NCBI RefSeq assembly: GCF_001640805.2
Contig: NC_066851.1
Coordinates: 3,274,196 to 3,338,195, forward strand
Length of the DNA stretch: 64,000 bases
Reading direction: 5' to 3'
Origin: Lates calcarifer
Taxonomy: Eukaryota; Chordata; Actinopteri; Centropomidae
Shown here: positions 23,456 through 60,195 of the stretch, piece after piece
Position numbering within the stretch: the stretch's first letter is position 1
Layout of the letters: each line of letters begins with the position of its first letter
The notes under the pieces: model-generated
What the model saw: only the letters and a program-made list of their open reading frames with translations
Databases searched by the model: none
What the model was told of the DNA's origin: nothing
Made by a program: the position numbers and the translations under genes

Positions 23456-25948
23456 GTGTGTGTACTGTACATAACTGTGTAATGCAGTTCTGCAAAACAC
23501 TTTTTCTATGCCAGTAAAATAAAGAAAATTATTTGAATTAACAATTGAAAAATGAAAGGTTAAAGGTTTAAAAGTCAATACAATTTACAGCGCATTTACA
23601 TACCTATAAAACAGACTAAGAAGGTCCCCATGTTCACAACAAAGAACATACAAATAAATGTGTCCCATTCAGAGGGTAAAGTTTAGAGCATATCATGGCA
23701 AAACTGCTAAAAGGGTGTTCAAAAGTTTATTTAAATAAATAATGTTTAACTTTAGGAGCAGCCTGAATTCAAATCTTTAATCAGAGGCCCCTCTTGCTCC
23801 CATTAAGTATAGTTACCAAGCAAACTGCCATTTTGAAAAATCTGAACTATTGTTGTGATGTGCACATCCCACAAATAAGGTATCACTGGGCTGGGCTACA
23901 GGTTTCAACACTGTAGGCTACATGGCTACTGAAATGCAGAAGGGACACACTTCCCTCACAGAACAACAATGCATTACTGGGAAGTTAAATGAAACAGAAC
24001 CACTGTAAATTGCTTATGCTGCATTCACACAATGTCAGCAGAATGAGAAAAACAGGAAAAATTTTCCTCAAAGTGTGATTAGCACTGGTGCTAACCTTGT
24101 AGTCAAACCAGCTCAATAGTCTAAATTAGCTACATTTGTTGTGTATGTATTTGCAGTTTGTTACTGTAGCTCGTAGAAAATTGGCTGAATATTGGAATTT
24201 TTTGTCATATAACTGACAGCAGAGGTACATTTGCCGCCATTCTGCCAACATTCTGTAATCTGTGGTTCTTTTACCAACTAGGACATACAGTCAGTGTCAT
24301 AAAATTCCCAATAGCTCAAACTCATGTCAGAGGTTAACCTCAACAGTTTTCCTATTTGGCTGCTTGATTTAAATAAAAAGAAATTAAAACTAAAAAAACC
24401 CACAGAAACCAAACATTCTTTAACATCTGTACTGGATTCTGAATATACTTTATGTCTTCCCATGTGAACATATACATACTTGAATCAGTATGAAGATTTA
24501 ATATGTCTCACCAGCATTTGCATTCATTGAGATTTTTTTTCCATTGGATTATAAGAGTTCCTAGGTTATGATGTGAACATGTGCTGTTACCTGAATAACC
24601 AGGTCAGGGCCTGACATTAACACAAATTACATTAACATAACAATGGCATGGCTTATATCAGTTATATAATGCCATTGGTGTCTCTGCTGTTCACTGTGCA
24701 CACTCTCTGAGTAAGTGAAAATCATATAAAAGAATGGCTATGAATAAGGCATCTGATTGGCAGCATAAATGCAGTATTAATTATCAAACTGACAATCCTT
24801 CCTTTTTCAACATTGTGTATGTTTAAGTGTTAAAATGATTGTATTTGACTGATACTACATACAAAACAACACTGAAGCTAAGATGAATGCCTTTTGCATG
24901 ACGTGTATTGATTAAGTTGGCTTTTAAAATGAATTCTCACAATTCTGTAATTCACTAACCTTAGACAGGTGAATCAGAATGTTGATTTTGGACACTGAGA
25001 CAGGTTAAGAGTAGCACCGTCAGTAGACATAAATGAAGCTGCTTACAAGCATGTGTTCGAAGTGAATAAATGTATTTTTTCCTCAGGCAGGTTCATTAAA
25101 ATACTGCTGTTCCAATGATGTGGAAAGCATAAACAGATCCATGAGCTGCTCTGAGTGTTGATCCATACAGTCTTACTGAAAGCTGTCTTTGTACAGCAGT
25201 GTTTCTGGCTGAATGTGCTGTAGATGTGGTAGAAAGGCTGATGCTGGGTTTGGTTTTGACACCATGTTTGGCTGGAAAAGTCTGTAGCATGGCTGACGGA
25301 GACCTACAGCTGTGTCCAGCTGGATTCCTGACCTCAGACCAGCGACTTGGTTGAATAAGCCTTTATCTGCTGACCTGCTGGACTGCACACTGCTGAGGAA
25401 ACACACACAGGATTGATACCCCCCCACCATCCCACCCACCGAAACACACACACAACACCATCTGTTCCCACAGCTTACCCCCTGGTGTGTATGCATGAAT
25501 GTGTGTATGCATGCATGTCTTGTGGAGACAACAGTTCAAGGCAAAGCTACTGGAAACAAAAAGCTCTTCAAGTTTTACTCCTTCAACTAGCTCACAGTTT
25601 ATCATGAGCTCAATATGAACTCTGTCTTCCTTTTACTACAGCTTCCATCTGCAGCAACTGGTTCCTTCCTTGCCAACTAAGCATTGGATTTAAATTTATT
25701 ATTCGAAATCAAATCAATGACATATCCCAATGTTGATATGTTACTAAAGTGACTATAAGTTTTAAATAAAAATATCATAAAAGCATTAACATGTAATGTC
25801 AGTGATACTACATACAGACATTTCAAAAATGCTCTCAGTACTTTTTAAATGCTGTAATTTCATGATTTCCTGAAGGTGTTACTGAAATGATCTAAACAAT
25901 TCACAATACACTTGTGTAAATTATATGCCAAACATACCTGTAAGCCTC

Positions 25949-26110
25949 AGGTACAAGAGACAACTCAGAGACTGCTACTCTGAATCCATATGTGTGAAAA
26001 AAAAAAAAAATGCACTCCAATACCACTACAGAGTAATAGCTTACAGAGAAATAGAAGCATTATCAATGCCAGAGTTAAAATCCCACTACAACAAAGGTAC
26101 ACATAATATA
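25949..26110. repeat. Second copy of the 16,712-16,870 repeat
   Basis: Shares ATGCACTCCAATACCACTAC, then AGAGTAATAGCTTACAGAGA and ATCAATGCCAGA, with only scattered differences. Both copies lie in pals1 introns in the same orientation, about 9.2 kb apart. Confidence 0.85.
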
Positions 26111-26324
26111 CACTTTTAACATTAACTCATTTTTTAAAGGTGTTCGACCTAAAACAAACATATAAAGACACTTGGACATGGATATGGCTTTTACTCCTTA
26201 GTGTGTCAAAATATTGACAAGAAGCAAATATGTAGTAATAGCAAATATAGCATAAAGCAGGACTAAATGTAAACTCAATGTCTGTTGTTTACTGTAGGAT
26301 TATCTCAGTGTGATACTTGTTTAT

Positions 26325-26445
26325 TTACCATGCATTCAGAAAGTACTGAGACTGAGTGTAGACAAATGAGGTAAAAAAAAATATTTTAAACGATTTTAGT
26401 ATAAGGCTGCAACACAACAAAATGTGAAACAAGTGAGGAGTTCTT
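26325..26445. mobile_element. Tc1-like terminal fragment
   Basis: Contains GCATTCAGAAAGTACTGAGA and CAACAAAATGTGAAACAAG-like sequence, matching the ends of the same Tc1-like family seen at 45.79k. Confidence 0.55.
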
Positions 26446-29069
26446 TTTTCTGAGCGTATCAAAACAAAACCTAATATGTCCAACTACATCAGCAGGTGCA
26501 ATGCACTGATAGCTCGGGCAAAAGCGCAGCAGGAGCAACAGAGGCATTAAAGTGCAACTTCAGCGTTTTTCAACTTGATTTTCATAGTTCTTGTTTGGAG
26601 AGTACACATATACATGAAGGGGTTATGATTCCATATGCCTTCCCTATATTAAAATATCTCTCTGCTTCTACCTGCAGAACTCCTCCGGTTGATGTCATCT
26701 GTAGGAGTTTTGTGACCTGCTTAGATAGACCTGCTGTACTTCCTCATTCTTTGTAGGCCTGCCTCCAAGGACAGTCATAGGGCATGTCCACAGTCAGGAA
26801 CCAAAACAATCTTTGTAGCAACAGGGAGATGCTGTAAAATAAAATACCAGTGTATTTAATAGAAGAGTAGTTCTATGATTAGGTGTTGGATGATATTTGG
26901 CGCTAGTCTGAGGCTGAATATGGAGAATATATATATTTACAACTGCAGCTGAAACAGCGGCACTGAAGCTGGGGTAGCATGGTTAGCTGCACCCACTGGT
27001 GCTCTGTGATGACTGGTGTGATGTTTGTGTGACAGATGTACACCCATGGAAACAGAACTGACTTCATCTCACTGCAACAAACTTCACTTGTTTATTTATT
27101 TCTTTTTAGGATGAGGCCACTGATTCCACTGAGGATGAGGGAGCATGAGAGTGAGTCTCATATAAACAGCTAACAACATATTTCTAGATGCACTGCAGGA
27201 GCAGCAGAGTGACAAGCTGTAAACTTTACAACCAAAAATCTTGTCTTAAAATGACCAAACCACAAATTAACTTTAGAGTTAATGAAAATGGAGTAAAATT
27301 TATTATGATCTGCATAACCCTCTCCAACATGCTATTTGTTTTTGTGATCCTTACACACTGGTGTGATATAAGCTGGACACCATGATGAGCAAAAAAACTT
27401 CCAAAAAATGAACAAAAACCTCAGCAAAGAGGCTTGTTTACTAAAATGGTTGCTAGCCTGGGAAACAGCCTATATTCCCTAAACACACCACAACCAGCAG
27501 ATGCCTTATGAAAAGTACCAATAAAATACAGTGATTTTTTATTTTATTTTATTTTATCTTTTTTGCTTTAGAGCAGTAGGGAAGTATACAACCTTTTTCT
27601 CCGTTTTCTCTTGCTGTATGTACCTTTACCAGCAGTGAAATTCCCCTTTAATCCTACAAGTGGTTTATGTTCTGTTGTTCACCAACCATTTAAATACAGC
27701 AGTAACTAACACATCAATTAGCATGATCATTACAGCAGTTTACAGTACAGCAGCAAAGTTCTAATGAAGAACAGAAGTAAAAGTGATATTCACCTGTTGG
27801 CCCACATTAAAACATGTGGCTCTAGAGAGAGAGGCAGGGAGAGATGGAATAAAGCAGGGCAGACATTGTAGGTTTTTGAATAATTTTTTTTGGTCTTTTT
27901 ACTTACATTACATATTTTAATTTGCCCTTCTACGTGGCAAAAATTTACAACTTCTATGCTCACACTGTATAAATCAGTCAAAACATGGGTCCTCTGAACT
28001 GAATCTGTCCCCTGAACCAATTCCACCAACGTTTATCCAAAAAAAAAACATCCTCAAGAAGGCTGACATTATATCCACAACATGTAAAATGCCATCAACT
28101 GACACAGGGTGAGTAAAGCAGTGAGTCTGTGTGTGTGAAATGTGAATGTCATTGGGAGCAGAAGCAGAGCCGACTCTTATCTTGTGTTTAACAGTACACA
28201 CTTAAACACACACACACACACACAAGTACATTCTTAAAAAGGGCTGTACCACCTTGTACCAGACAAACAGAAAAGGAGCCAAGATGAGGGAGAGGGGGAG
28301 GCACAGACATAAACTTGAAATAATTTGTGTCAGTTATGATGTACTTATTTAGAAAAGATGAACAGAGATGACAGATTTTTCAATACCCTGCTATCAATGT
28401 CTAAAAGATCCAAATAATGCCTCTTCTTTTTTTTCTAAATGGTGAAATAGCCTCAGTAATATAATTTGTTTGTAAAATAATTTTGTTTTTTTTGGGTTGT
28501 TTTTGGTTTTTATTACAATATTTAAACTCTACTGAAAGTGAGACTATGTGACTCTTTCTGATGGTATGCCACCCAACCCCTTGTTTCAGCTGGCTGCGAC
28601 AGGTTTCACTGACTGATAACATGAAACTGCTCACACAGAACACTTGATTTAAGTACACTGATTAGGCCAGGGAAGAAACTTCATCATATTCAATGTACAA
28701 TGTCAGCCCCAGTGTCTACATCAGTTGAACCCTGATTTGGTGACACATGTTGATTTGGCAGCAGCCTCATTTTGGATCCCAATCAGGTCAGAGAACCAAA
28801 ATGAGAATGAGAGTAGTGAGAGAGTGAGCAAGGGAGCATTCCAGAGAACAGAGGACTTCTGTATTTTGGCTGTCCTCACTTCTCTGCTTCACTAGCTCAC
28901 TCTGTGTGTACATGTGTCTGTAAAAGTCAGCCTTGACCTTGTCACCATAGCGACATGACCTCATACCTGGCTGTAGAGTCTATCTAAAGGTCAGTGCCGA
29001 GTTTCAAAGCATCAGTGTTTACATGCTGTCATATACAGTATATACACAGCTGTAGACTGGTGAAATATA

Positions 29070-29105
29070 CACTCAGTGGCCACTTTTTTGGGACACCTGT
29101 GAAAT
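29070..29105. mobile_element. Tc1-like terminal fragment
   Basis: Reads CACTCAGTGGCCACTTTTTT then GGGACACCTGTGAAATC, which resembles the terminal repeat of the element family whose other end is near 22,020-22,045. Confidence 0.5.
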
Positions 29106-29164
29106 CTAATGCAGTCCAATACACAGTGCAGCCATACATTTTGCTTTTACAAAGATAATAAATT

Positions 29165-29590
29165 GGCAAGGGAGTGTATATGTGCAGACCACAACAATCT
29201 ACCAGAACCAGAACCACATCCAACAACAAGTCTCAGGCATGAAAGTTGGACTTCAAGTTCCAGGGAGACAACTGCTATCTAACAAACCAGACACAGTGGT
29301 GGTTGACAAGGAGCAGAGGAGAGCAGTAGTGATAGATGTGACAATCCCAGCTGACAATAACATCAGAGAGAAGATCGACATTACCAGGGGCTGAAACAAC
29401 TGGACAGATGTGGAGTGTGAAGTTTAAAGTGGACCCCATGGTAATAGGATCATTAGGGGTTGTGACCCCCAAACTAGGAGAGTGGCTCCAGCAGACTCCA
29501 GGTACAAAATCTGAGATCCCTGTCCAGAAGTGTGCAGGTTTAGGAACAGCTAAGACACAGTGCAGAAGAACCCTCAAACTCCCATAGATG
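29165..29590 (+). mobile_element. 3' fragment of a non-LTR retrotransposon ORF
   Basis: The plus strand encodes VVVDKEQRRAVVIDVTIP, then, after a break, VVTPKLGEWLQQTPGTKSEI and RTLKLP. I recognise this as the C-terminal segment of a reverse-transcriptase protein common in fish and other animals. A stop and frame changes show that it is inactive. The family name is uncertain. Confidence 0.65.
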
Positions 29591-31496
29591 GATAAATATA
29601 AATACGGATATGTATATGCAAAATATCAACTAAGAACTCCCTTTATACTTTTTAAAACCTAGATTCAACTTGTCAGTAAAACTGTCAAGACTTTTCCAAA
29701 AACAATCCATGTGAACAGCAGCAAGCTGGACAGGTTTTACATGTGACAAAGCCAAGTTTCATAAGGATCATTTTAGTGTTAGTGACTTTTCAAAGTATAC
29801 AGAAAACCACATTTTAAACTTATTAGGAAATGTATCCAACTATCTGGAATTCAGTGCAAGACCAAATATGTAAACTATTTTTTTAAAGCTTTACACTGCA
29901 CGGATTGTGTTCTTATACCTGCCCAGTAATTGGGTGCGTTTGTCTACACCGTCTACTAGCCATTAAGTATTAGCTCACTGAATCCAAATGATTATGAAGA
30001 ATAGTTTACAACACAAAACACTTAGCCACAACAAGGTGTCAAATAAACTGTCAAAGCAGCACAGTGTTATCATCAAATCCATGCTGACAGCCTCAGGTAC
30101 AGAGCATGACACTGCAAAGTGAGAATCATTCACTGACATTTGGGCTGAACAATTAAAATCAAAATGTTACTGAAATTGCAATGTGGCTAATTGCAATATC
30201 CATATCACAGGAGCTGCAATTTTCTAATAATGGTAAAATGTGTCACAACATAACATTATAAATGAAGTAATTGTGGAGTTACAGAGATGCCCTGGCCTAC
30301 AAATCATATTTTTCAGATGTAAGGGAGCATTCTTGTTTAGTAGAGACCCCTGCAAAATCCAAATCATCATCATTTTAGTTGTCAGTTTGTTTGTTTTTTT
30401 TAATGAAAATGCAATTCAAAAAAGTCCCACTTTTGTTCATATGCTTCAGCCCTAACTGACATAAGCTTACTTCAGAGTCAGCACTTTTCTAGACCGAGCC
30501 TTGTCACTGATGACATTAGGTGAACATGTTTGCCAGTCGTCTTTACATCCTTATGTCCGTATTTCTTCATACATATCTTCCTTTGCATTCAACCCAAACG
30601 TTTGCATCTGAGAAATACAACATAGGCTTTTTTGGCCTGAGTTACTTAAAAAAAAAAACTGTGTGATACTGTAATATTTTTCAATATATTTGACAGTTAA
30701 CTGACACCTACAATCCTAATGAGGATCAAAAAGCAGATAAACACAGAAAAACAAAGAGCGGAAATCATACAACATACTTGTACCATTAATACAGTTTTAA
30801 TTAGTATTGCTGCACTCTTACATATGTAGTAGACAAATACTAGAAATAAGGTTCCTAAACATAAGGCAGTTATTTGTTCTTCTTTTACCTGAGAGGCAAC
30901 TTATTACAGCTTTAGTCTTAACTTCTCATTTCATGGTTTATCTGTTTTCATTACCACAGAATTAGACACACGCTGTAATGTTACAGTTATACAACTTCAC
31001 GGGGTGAAAACACAAACCTCAGATGACAAAACGCAAACTAAACACAGTCCTCTGTTGTGAACAATTAATTAACATCAGCATGTAACGCTAATATTACCGA
31101 AAATTGTACGTTAGTTTCTTTCTGTATTTGACTGAGTGACAGCTAGCTAACTGGCTGGAAGGAACAAAACTAAAGTCAATGGTAAGTGAGTAACGTTAGC
31201 CAACAGAAATTACTGTTTTGGTTAGCCAGTTCCACCATCAAAGTAATAAGTAACTGAGCATGAAGCTAATTAGCTTGATTTTCAGTAGAAATACCGTGGT
31301 ATTTGGTATAAACTTTTCAATCAGTTAAGCGGGTAGCCAACCCCACAAAAACTTACTTTATTTGGCAAATGTGGGTTGGTTTTATTTAAGGTTATCAGGC
31401 TAACGTTAGCAGCTAACTAGCTAACTCGCTTCTTCCTGCAGCACCTGTTGATAACAAAGCCACTTCAGAGCAGACCGAAAACACTGGAATACTCAC

Positions 31497-31700
31497 TCTG
31501 TTTCTGAGCCGTCTGCGTATTCCCTTAGCTGCTAAATCCAACTGGGAACTCGTGAGTAAGTGTTAGTTTTAATCCAACTACTTGTAGCTCTAGGTTTATC
31601 TTTCTAATTCACAGTTTCACTCTGACAGCCTTTCAGCTCGTTTATTGGACCCAGTAGCGTAGACCTCTCCTGTTCCTGCTCTTCCTCCTCCTCAGACTGT
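31497..31700 (-). promoter_or_regulatory. pals1: Non-coding exon 1 and promoter region of pals1
   Basis: A consensus donor on the minus strand (AACAGA then GTGAGT, at 31,491-31,496) marks the end of a likely non-coding first exon at 31,497. Minus-strand CCAAT boxes lie at 31,644-31,648 and 31,765-31,769, which suggests a start near 31.55-31.7k. The right boundary is a guess. TAACGTTAGC palindromic motifs at 31,191-31,200 and 31,401-31,410 are in the adjacent intron. Confidence 0.5.
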
Positions 31701-31769
31701 CATTTCCAACTCGGGAGAGGGGGAGGAGACAACATACCAACTACTCGATAAAACGATGCCGCTGATTGG

Positions 31770-34700
31770 AAACAGCAATGAAATGATTCTCGTCTAAGCC
31801 AATCGGTGGAATGCAACGCGTGACCGCTGTACGCTGGAATTATTAACTACTAATAAATTAGCATCAAATTAGCCAAAATTCTCACTCAATATGAGCAGAA
31901 ACGACGAAAGAGCATCTGGAAATGTATAGGTCGATACTTATGATATTTTTTTGTCAAATATAGGAAGTATAAAATACATATTAAAGCCTGGTGTACCCCA
32001 ACTTTTAATGCCTATTACAATCTAAATGGAATTACACAATGTTTTGTTTCGCAATATTAAAACTTCATTTAACTACAGTAGCGTTGGTGTTCTTTTTGTT
32101 TATATTAAATTATAACATAAAATGATAATAAATTTGGTACCCCGTTGCTAGCCTACTGATCAACACAAATACTGGGACAATAATGAGGATGAAAACAAAT
32201 TTTCATGAGAAAAATAAGACCAGTTTAAGATGTTTTTAGATAAGAGTCACAAACAAAAAAGAAAATATATTTCTTGTTGATCATCACGTTTTAACTTGGA
32301 TCAGATGCTGCAACATGTAGCGAGGTTAGTATCAGCACCAGTGCACCCTCATTTCTAACAACATTTCTAACAAAGTGCAGCTGGAATAGCAGTTTGAATA
32401 TCTACCAAAAAGAAAAAAACACTTCAACTACAATTGAAGTAAAAATCTGAAATAGAAAAACTGAAATAGAAAAAACAGGTTCACATGAAGTCAGTTGAGT
32501 CTGCATAGAGTCATACAAGCTGTTATTTTTACTAGATACTTATTACCTTCTTACTTTCATTGCAAGTAAACTGTATCCCTGCTCTCTGTAGTTATTAATA
32601 CAAAACTGCCCACTTAACATGTCTGAATAACTGCATTACACAATACGCCAAACCTCAAAAGAATGAATACTGCTATGTCTCTAGACTGGCTTAATATGTC
32701 ATAATGTGTCATAATGGCTTAATATGTGTCATAAACTCAACATATTATGTTGAGTTTATAAACTGAGTAAAGGCCAATGAAGTGGCCAATCTATGAACAG
32801 ACTCAATGTAAGGTAACAAGACCATCTAATCTACTCATATCCTTCTGTCAACATGTCTGTAATGATTATCATGTAGCTCTTTGTCGATCTTGTATCACAG
32901 ATTCCCCTCTTTTTGTCAACAATTTAAAACAAAATCAACTTGCCCAAACAGAGGGTACAGAATAATCAGGATTATTTTTATTAATTCATCTTCAGTTTCA
33001 ATAATATCATTACAGAAAAAAACATCTTTTTTCATCATATTTATACAGTAGTAGTAGAATGCTGTGTCATTGCTTCATTACAAGTGCTGGTCATAGTTTA
33101 TAGTATGTGCAGTGTGACACTGAGTTCAGTCCAGTGTTACGAATCACTCAGTACAAAGGCAGTTTAACAATAACCTGCTTCTTCTTTCTCAAATGAATAT
33201 ATCTGGGTTTGATTGGTCCTCCTTGGGCAGGTGCCAGGACATGTCCTGATGCTGCGTTCATGTCATAATGGGTTTACTGTAAATATGAGCTGCCAATTGT
33301 GGAAAAAAAAAAAGAATGTGATAAATGTTTTAATTCAATACTTTTTTTGTTTAATTTGGGTGTGGACCATCCTGTGAATTAATGGCTGTCATTAAACTGG
33401 TGAAAAATTTCACCCCTTGTATTACATGACATGAACCCAGCATGAGCCACTGATTGATATATGGTGCATTTGAGGTAACTGCGAAGTTTCTGACATCCGA
33501 GCCAGAGGAATAAATGAGAAGACAGCGTTGGTACCAGAGCCTTGACTTTGAAAACTCTTCTTATGCCCCAGTAATCACATCAAGATCTATCGCAAATGTA
33601 ACAATTTTTTTTTTAGCTCAGAAACCACACCTAGGTGCTGCACCCTGGTCTCACACCTGGAATCAATCCTGCCCAAAGAGAAAGACACGCCCCCCCTTTA
33701 TGGGCATGCAAGTGTGAAGAAAGTGGGGAGGAAAAGAGGAAGATAAGGAGAGGGAGAAGCGAGGGGAGAGGAGTAGAGAGACTGCATCAGCCTATAAGGA
33801 GAGGGGACAAAGGTCAGAAACACTGACTAATGCAGTATTCAGGTCATAGAGGAAAGATAGTACATATGAATTCTGGAAATAATTATCAACTTATGGGGTA
33901 ACTGAAACAAGAAGGATCTAGGAAAAACAATTCTGTCATTTTGGTGTTGTTAAGTAACATTTAATTCAAGGAAGTGCAACAGTTTTGTACTAGTTATTCC
34001 AATATGACCTGAATGCAGCATTAAACCTTTGACTGTGTAGGTTTGGCACTGATCACACTGATAGGAACAATCAAAGGGACTAGAGGAGTTATGGTACACT
34101 GGTGAATGCTTGGGACTCACAGACTGCATATGATGCATTTGAATGGTCCTTGTTAATTGGTAAACAATTTAAGGTCAGGTGTTTAATCAGCAGGGCACTG
34201 CAGCCAACATATGTACTATTTTGTTAATGCTAGGTGTAAACTAAGCTCTTGAAGTGGGCTAAATATCACACAATGTTTCCTATATTTCTCCGTGTTGCTC
34301 AGACTACATACAGTACATTGAGAGAAAAGCAGTCAAATGATGTAGATTTACAGCCTTGAACTGTACTGATATTTTTGACTTTAACAAGCACCTTAACACC
34401 GTCATGGTAGAAATACACCAGTTGTATAGTTTATGAGCACCTGAATGCGACACCCTGCTTTCAAGTGATGTCAGGTCAGAGTTTCTCTGAGTTAGGAATA
34501 TAGTATGTCACAACTCACTCAAGTTCTTTCAGTCGCGTTTAGTCGGTTTATGGGTAAAAACTGGGGAAAAAAAGATGGAGGCTTCTGATTAGCCAAAAAC
34601 AAAGCCAGCCTTTGCTGTCGACAAGTATCGGAATCTTTGGCCACTGAAATAATGATAGTATTCTATATTTTTTAGTGTTAGAAAATCCCATGAAAATCCA

Positions 34701-36381
34701 AAAACCAACAATGTACTGATGCTACTAATAAGTATTGTGTGTGTATCCAAAGATGTGTATCCTGATAGAGAGCTCCGAAACCTATTAAAACACATCTATG
34801 AGCCACAGTGCTGTGCTGGAGGACATGTTTCTTTACTGCCATAAACACACACAGTAGTAGTTCATTTTGACTTCCATGTGATTAATCTGCCTGAGAGAGT
34901 AGCCCAGTAGAAACTATCCCTTCAAAGATTTCACTCTTCAACAGGGACCATTTGGCTTGTGGTTGTGAGCCCCACACAGGGTCGAGAAGTCAGACAGTAC
35001 TGAGATGACATATTGTTGATTTTAGTCTTTTCCTGGACTTTTATGACAAATGAGAAATATAGAATAAAGTCAGCCTTATCTTCTAATTGTTTTAAGAATG
35101 CAAAAACCACATTTATCAAAGACTGTCTAAGTATTTTCATTTTGTAATGTAGTATTATGGTGTAAACCTTAAACTCACATAAATCAAACACCACTTGAAT
35201 GCAGGGTTAGCGTAATACTAATGTTGCCACTGTGGCCCACCTCTGGTACACCTACATATCATAAAAGTCATTATGTATTATATTATAATGATTTTGTTCA
35301 TATTTGATGCTGGAGCAGGGGATACCAGTGTGGTGAGAGAGAGAGTTTACGTCCTGCCTCACCCTGCCTTAAAGCTGAGCCACTGACCCACTTACACGAG
35401 TTTCGTGGCTTTCACTGAGAGTCATGATGAGCTTTAGTGTCTCAGTATGGTCTGAAAGTGTTAACATGTGGACAAACCCCCCCCAAAAAAACAAAAAAAA
35501 AAACAAAAACAAACAAAACAACAAATACAAAGGATTCTTGTTTTTTTTTTCCTTTTTTGGCAAAAAAAAGTCATATTTACTGTACTGGCACAAACTATAT
35601 CAGCAGCTTCAATCAAAATATGCCTTTAGTTCATATATCTGTCAATACTCATGATAGGGTCAGTGTGTCCAGGAGGAGATCTAGTAATACTGCAGGGACG
35701 GGTTAACGTGGAGTTACTATATCTGGATAGAGGATGCCAGAGCAGAGAAAGGAGTAGAAAAAGAAGAAGAGAAAAGAGGGGGAGAGAAAGGGCAACAGGG
35801 TCAGGTGAAATAAAGGAAGGGGAAGTCTCTATATCTCTATATCTACCAGGGAAACATGTTAAACGCACAAAGCAAATGAACAGGAGAGAAGAGGGCATGA
35901 TTACTACTAAGATGATAATATTCAATCAATAATAGTAAATAGAATATTAATTAAGAATATTAATAATCATTATAATCAGGATAGTAATAATAATATTACA
36001 GAATAAATCTCATATTTTATATATTTGTTTTCACATTTTTTCTCCATTGAAATACAGTGATCTCCTCAGAGCAGACCAATGAGGACTCAGCCTGCGCTGG
36101 CTCCAATTGGCTGTTGCATATGACATCACAGCTAATGGCGACCAGGTAGACATGCATCACTTCCTGCCCCCGCCTGTTTCCTGTCCAGACAGGAAGTCCT
36201 GGCACTGCCATGGTAATCGGTAGCAAGTGACATTGAAGTCTGGGGAGAAAAACAGTTTGGGGGAACTGTTAAGTGTTAGTGTTTCTCCTGCCTTTATGAC
36301 AAAGTGAAACAGGTCAGAGCAGGTCTCCTGTTTGACTACAGGTGGAAAAAAAAAAACAGATGAGAGAATAATGTACCTGCA
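31770..36381. other. Intergenic between pals1 and gphn
   Basis: No convincing coding exon. It includes an inverted repeat at 32,731-32,759, an A/T homopolymer-rich stretch at 35,480-35,570 and a purine-rich stretch at 35,740-35,830. The part next to 36,382 must contain the gphn 3' UTR, but I see no AATAAA near it on the minus strand. Confidence 0.5.
32731..32759. repeat. 13-bp perfect inverted repeat
   Basis: The arms ATAAACTCAACAT and ATGTTGAGTTTAT flank a 3-nt ATT loop. Short direct repeats of GGCTTAATATGTCATAATG type lie just left of it (about 32,690-32,730). Confidence 0.9.
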
Positions 36382-59440
<23,059 letters not shown>

Positions 59441-59650
59441 GTTTACAACCTCTGTCTGCACTGTGACGGCACGTACATAGAAACAATGTGGTGTGCGTGC
59501 GGGCTGCTGCACCTCTGGAGGACGAGTGTGTGTGTGTGTGTGTGTGTGTGTGGTAGCGGGACCCCAGAAAACGTTGGTAGAGACTATGGCCTCTGGACAT
59601 GTATTTTGGGACAGCCCCAGATAAGAGTCAGGTGTAAACTATAGCTATTA
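59441..59650 (-). promoter_or_regulatory. gphn: 5' leader and promoter region of gphn
   Basis: CpG-containing sequence upstream of the ATG, with a (TG)n run at about 59,527-59,552. The transcription start cannot be located by eye; no TATA box is evident. Confidence 0.4.
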
Positions 59651-60083
59651 CATTTTGTCTGGTCAGTCATGAGTGAGAGCACCGTTTAGTACAAAATTTA
59701 GTTTAATTAATTAAGAAAATTTAGGACAAATTACTTACAACAGCTGCAGAATCGTCAGTATAAAAGATGTTCCATTCTCTGTTTATCCCTATGCAGATAT
59801 TTGGTACTTTATGTGGACTGAGCATACACAGATTTGGATTATTAGCTTGGCAATATATAGGATCTGTTTTGACATACTAGAACACAATATAAACTGAAAT
59901 GAGTTAGCTGTCTACTGGGTTATTGTCATTTTATCCTGTCTTGTATGGGTGCCCCTTGGGTCAAAATATAATTTTAATACCTTAAAATCCCCTGGTTATG
60001 TTAGACTTAAATTTGTAATATCACAGACAAACTGTTATACCATATTCTAGTCATTGTGTTTCTTTGTGTGGTGTTACTTGAAA

Positions 60084-60195
60084 AGAAATTGTCATCCATC
60101 CATTATCTATACTGCTTATCCGTTAAGCCTATCCCAGCTGTCATTGGGTGAGAGGCGGGGTACACCCTGTACAGATCGCCAGTAGAAATTGTCAT
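60084..60195 (-). mobile_element. Truncated SINE-like insertion with 12-bp target duplication
   Basis: AGAAATTGTCAT occurs at 60,084-60,095 and again at 60,184-60,195, flanking an 88-bp truncated copy of the SINE-like repeat (CCATCCATTATCTATACTGC to ACCCTGTACAGATCGCCAGT). The perfect target-site duplication shows insertion by retrotransposition. Confidence 0.88.

Larger units (their letters stand above)
20231..31496 (-). other. pals1: Large first intron of pals1
   Basis: No coding exon was recognised. It holds a 41-bp near-palindrome (20,711-20,751), a Tc1-like fossil (21.6-22.05k), two (CA)n arrays, a repeat copy at 25.95-26.11k, a LINE fragment (29.2-29.6k) and AT-rich DNA. Enhancers in the rest cannot be seen by eye. 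Confidence 0.6.

Noticed and set aside
35424..35932. Lys-rich plus-strand open frames
   Set aside because: Caused by A-rich and purine-rich tracts; no homology or splice structure recognised.
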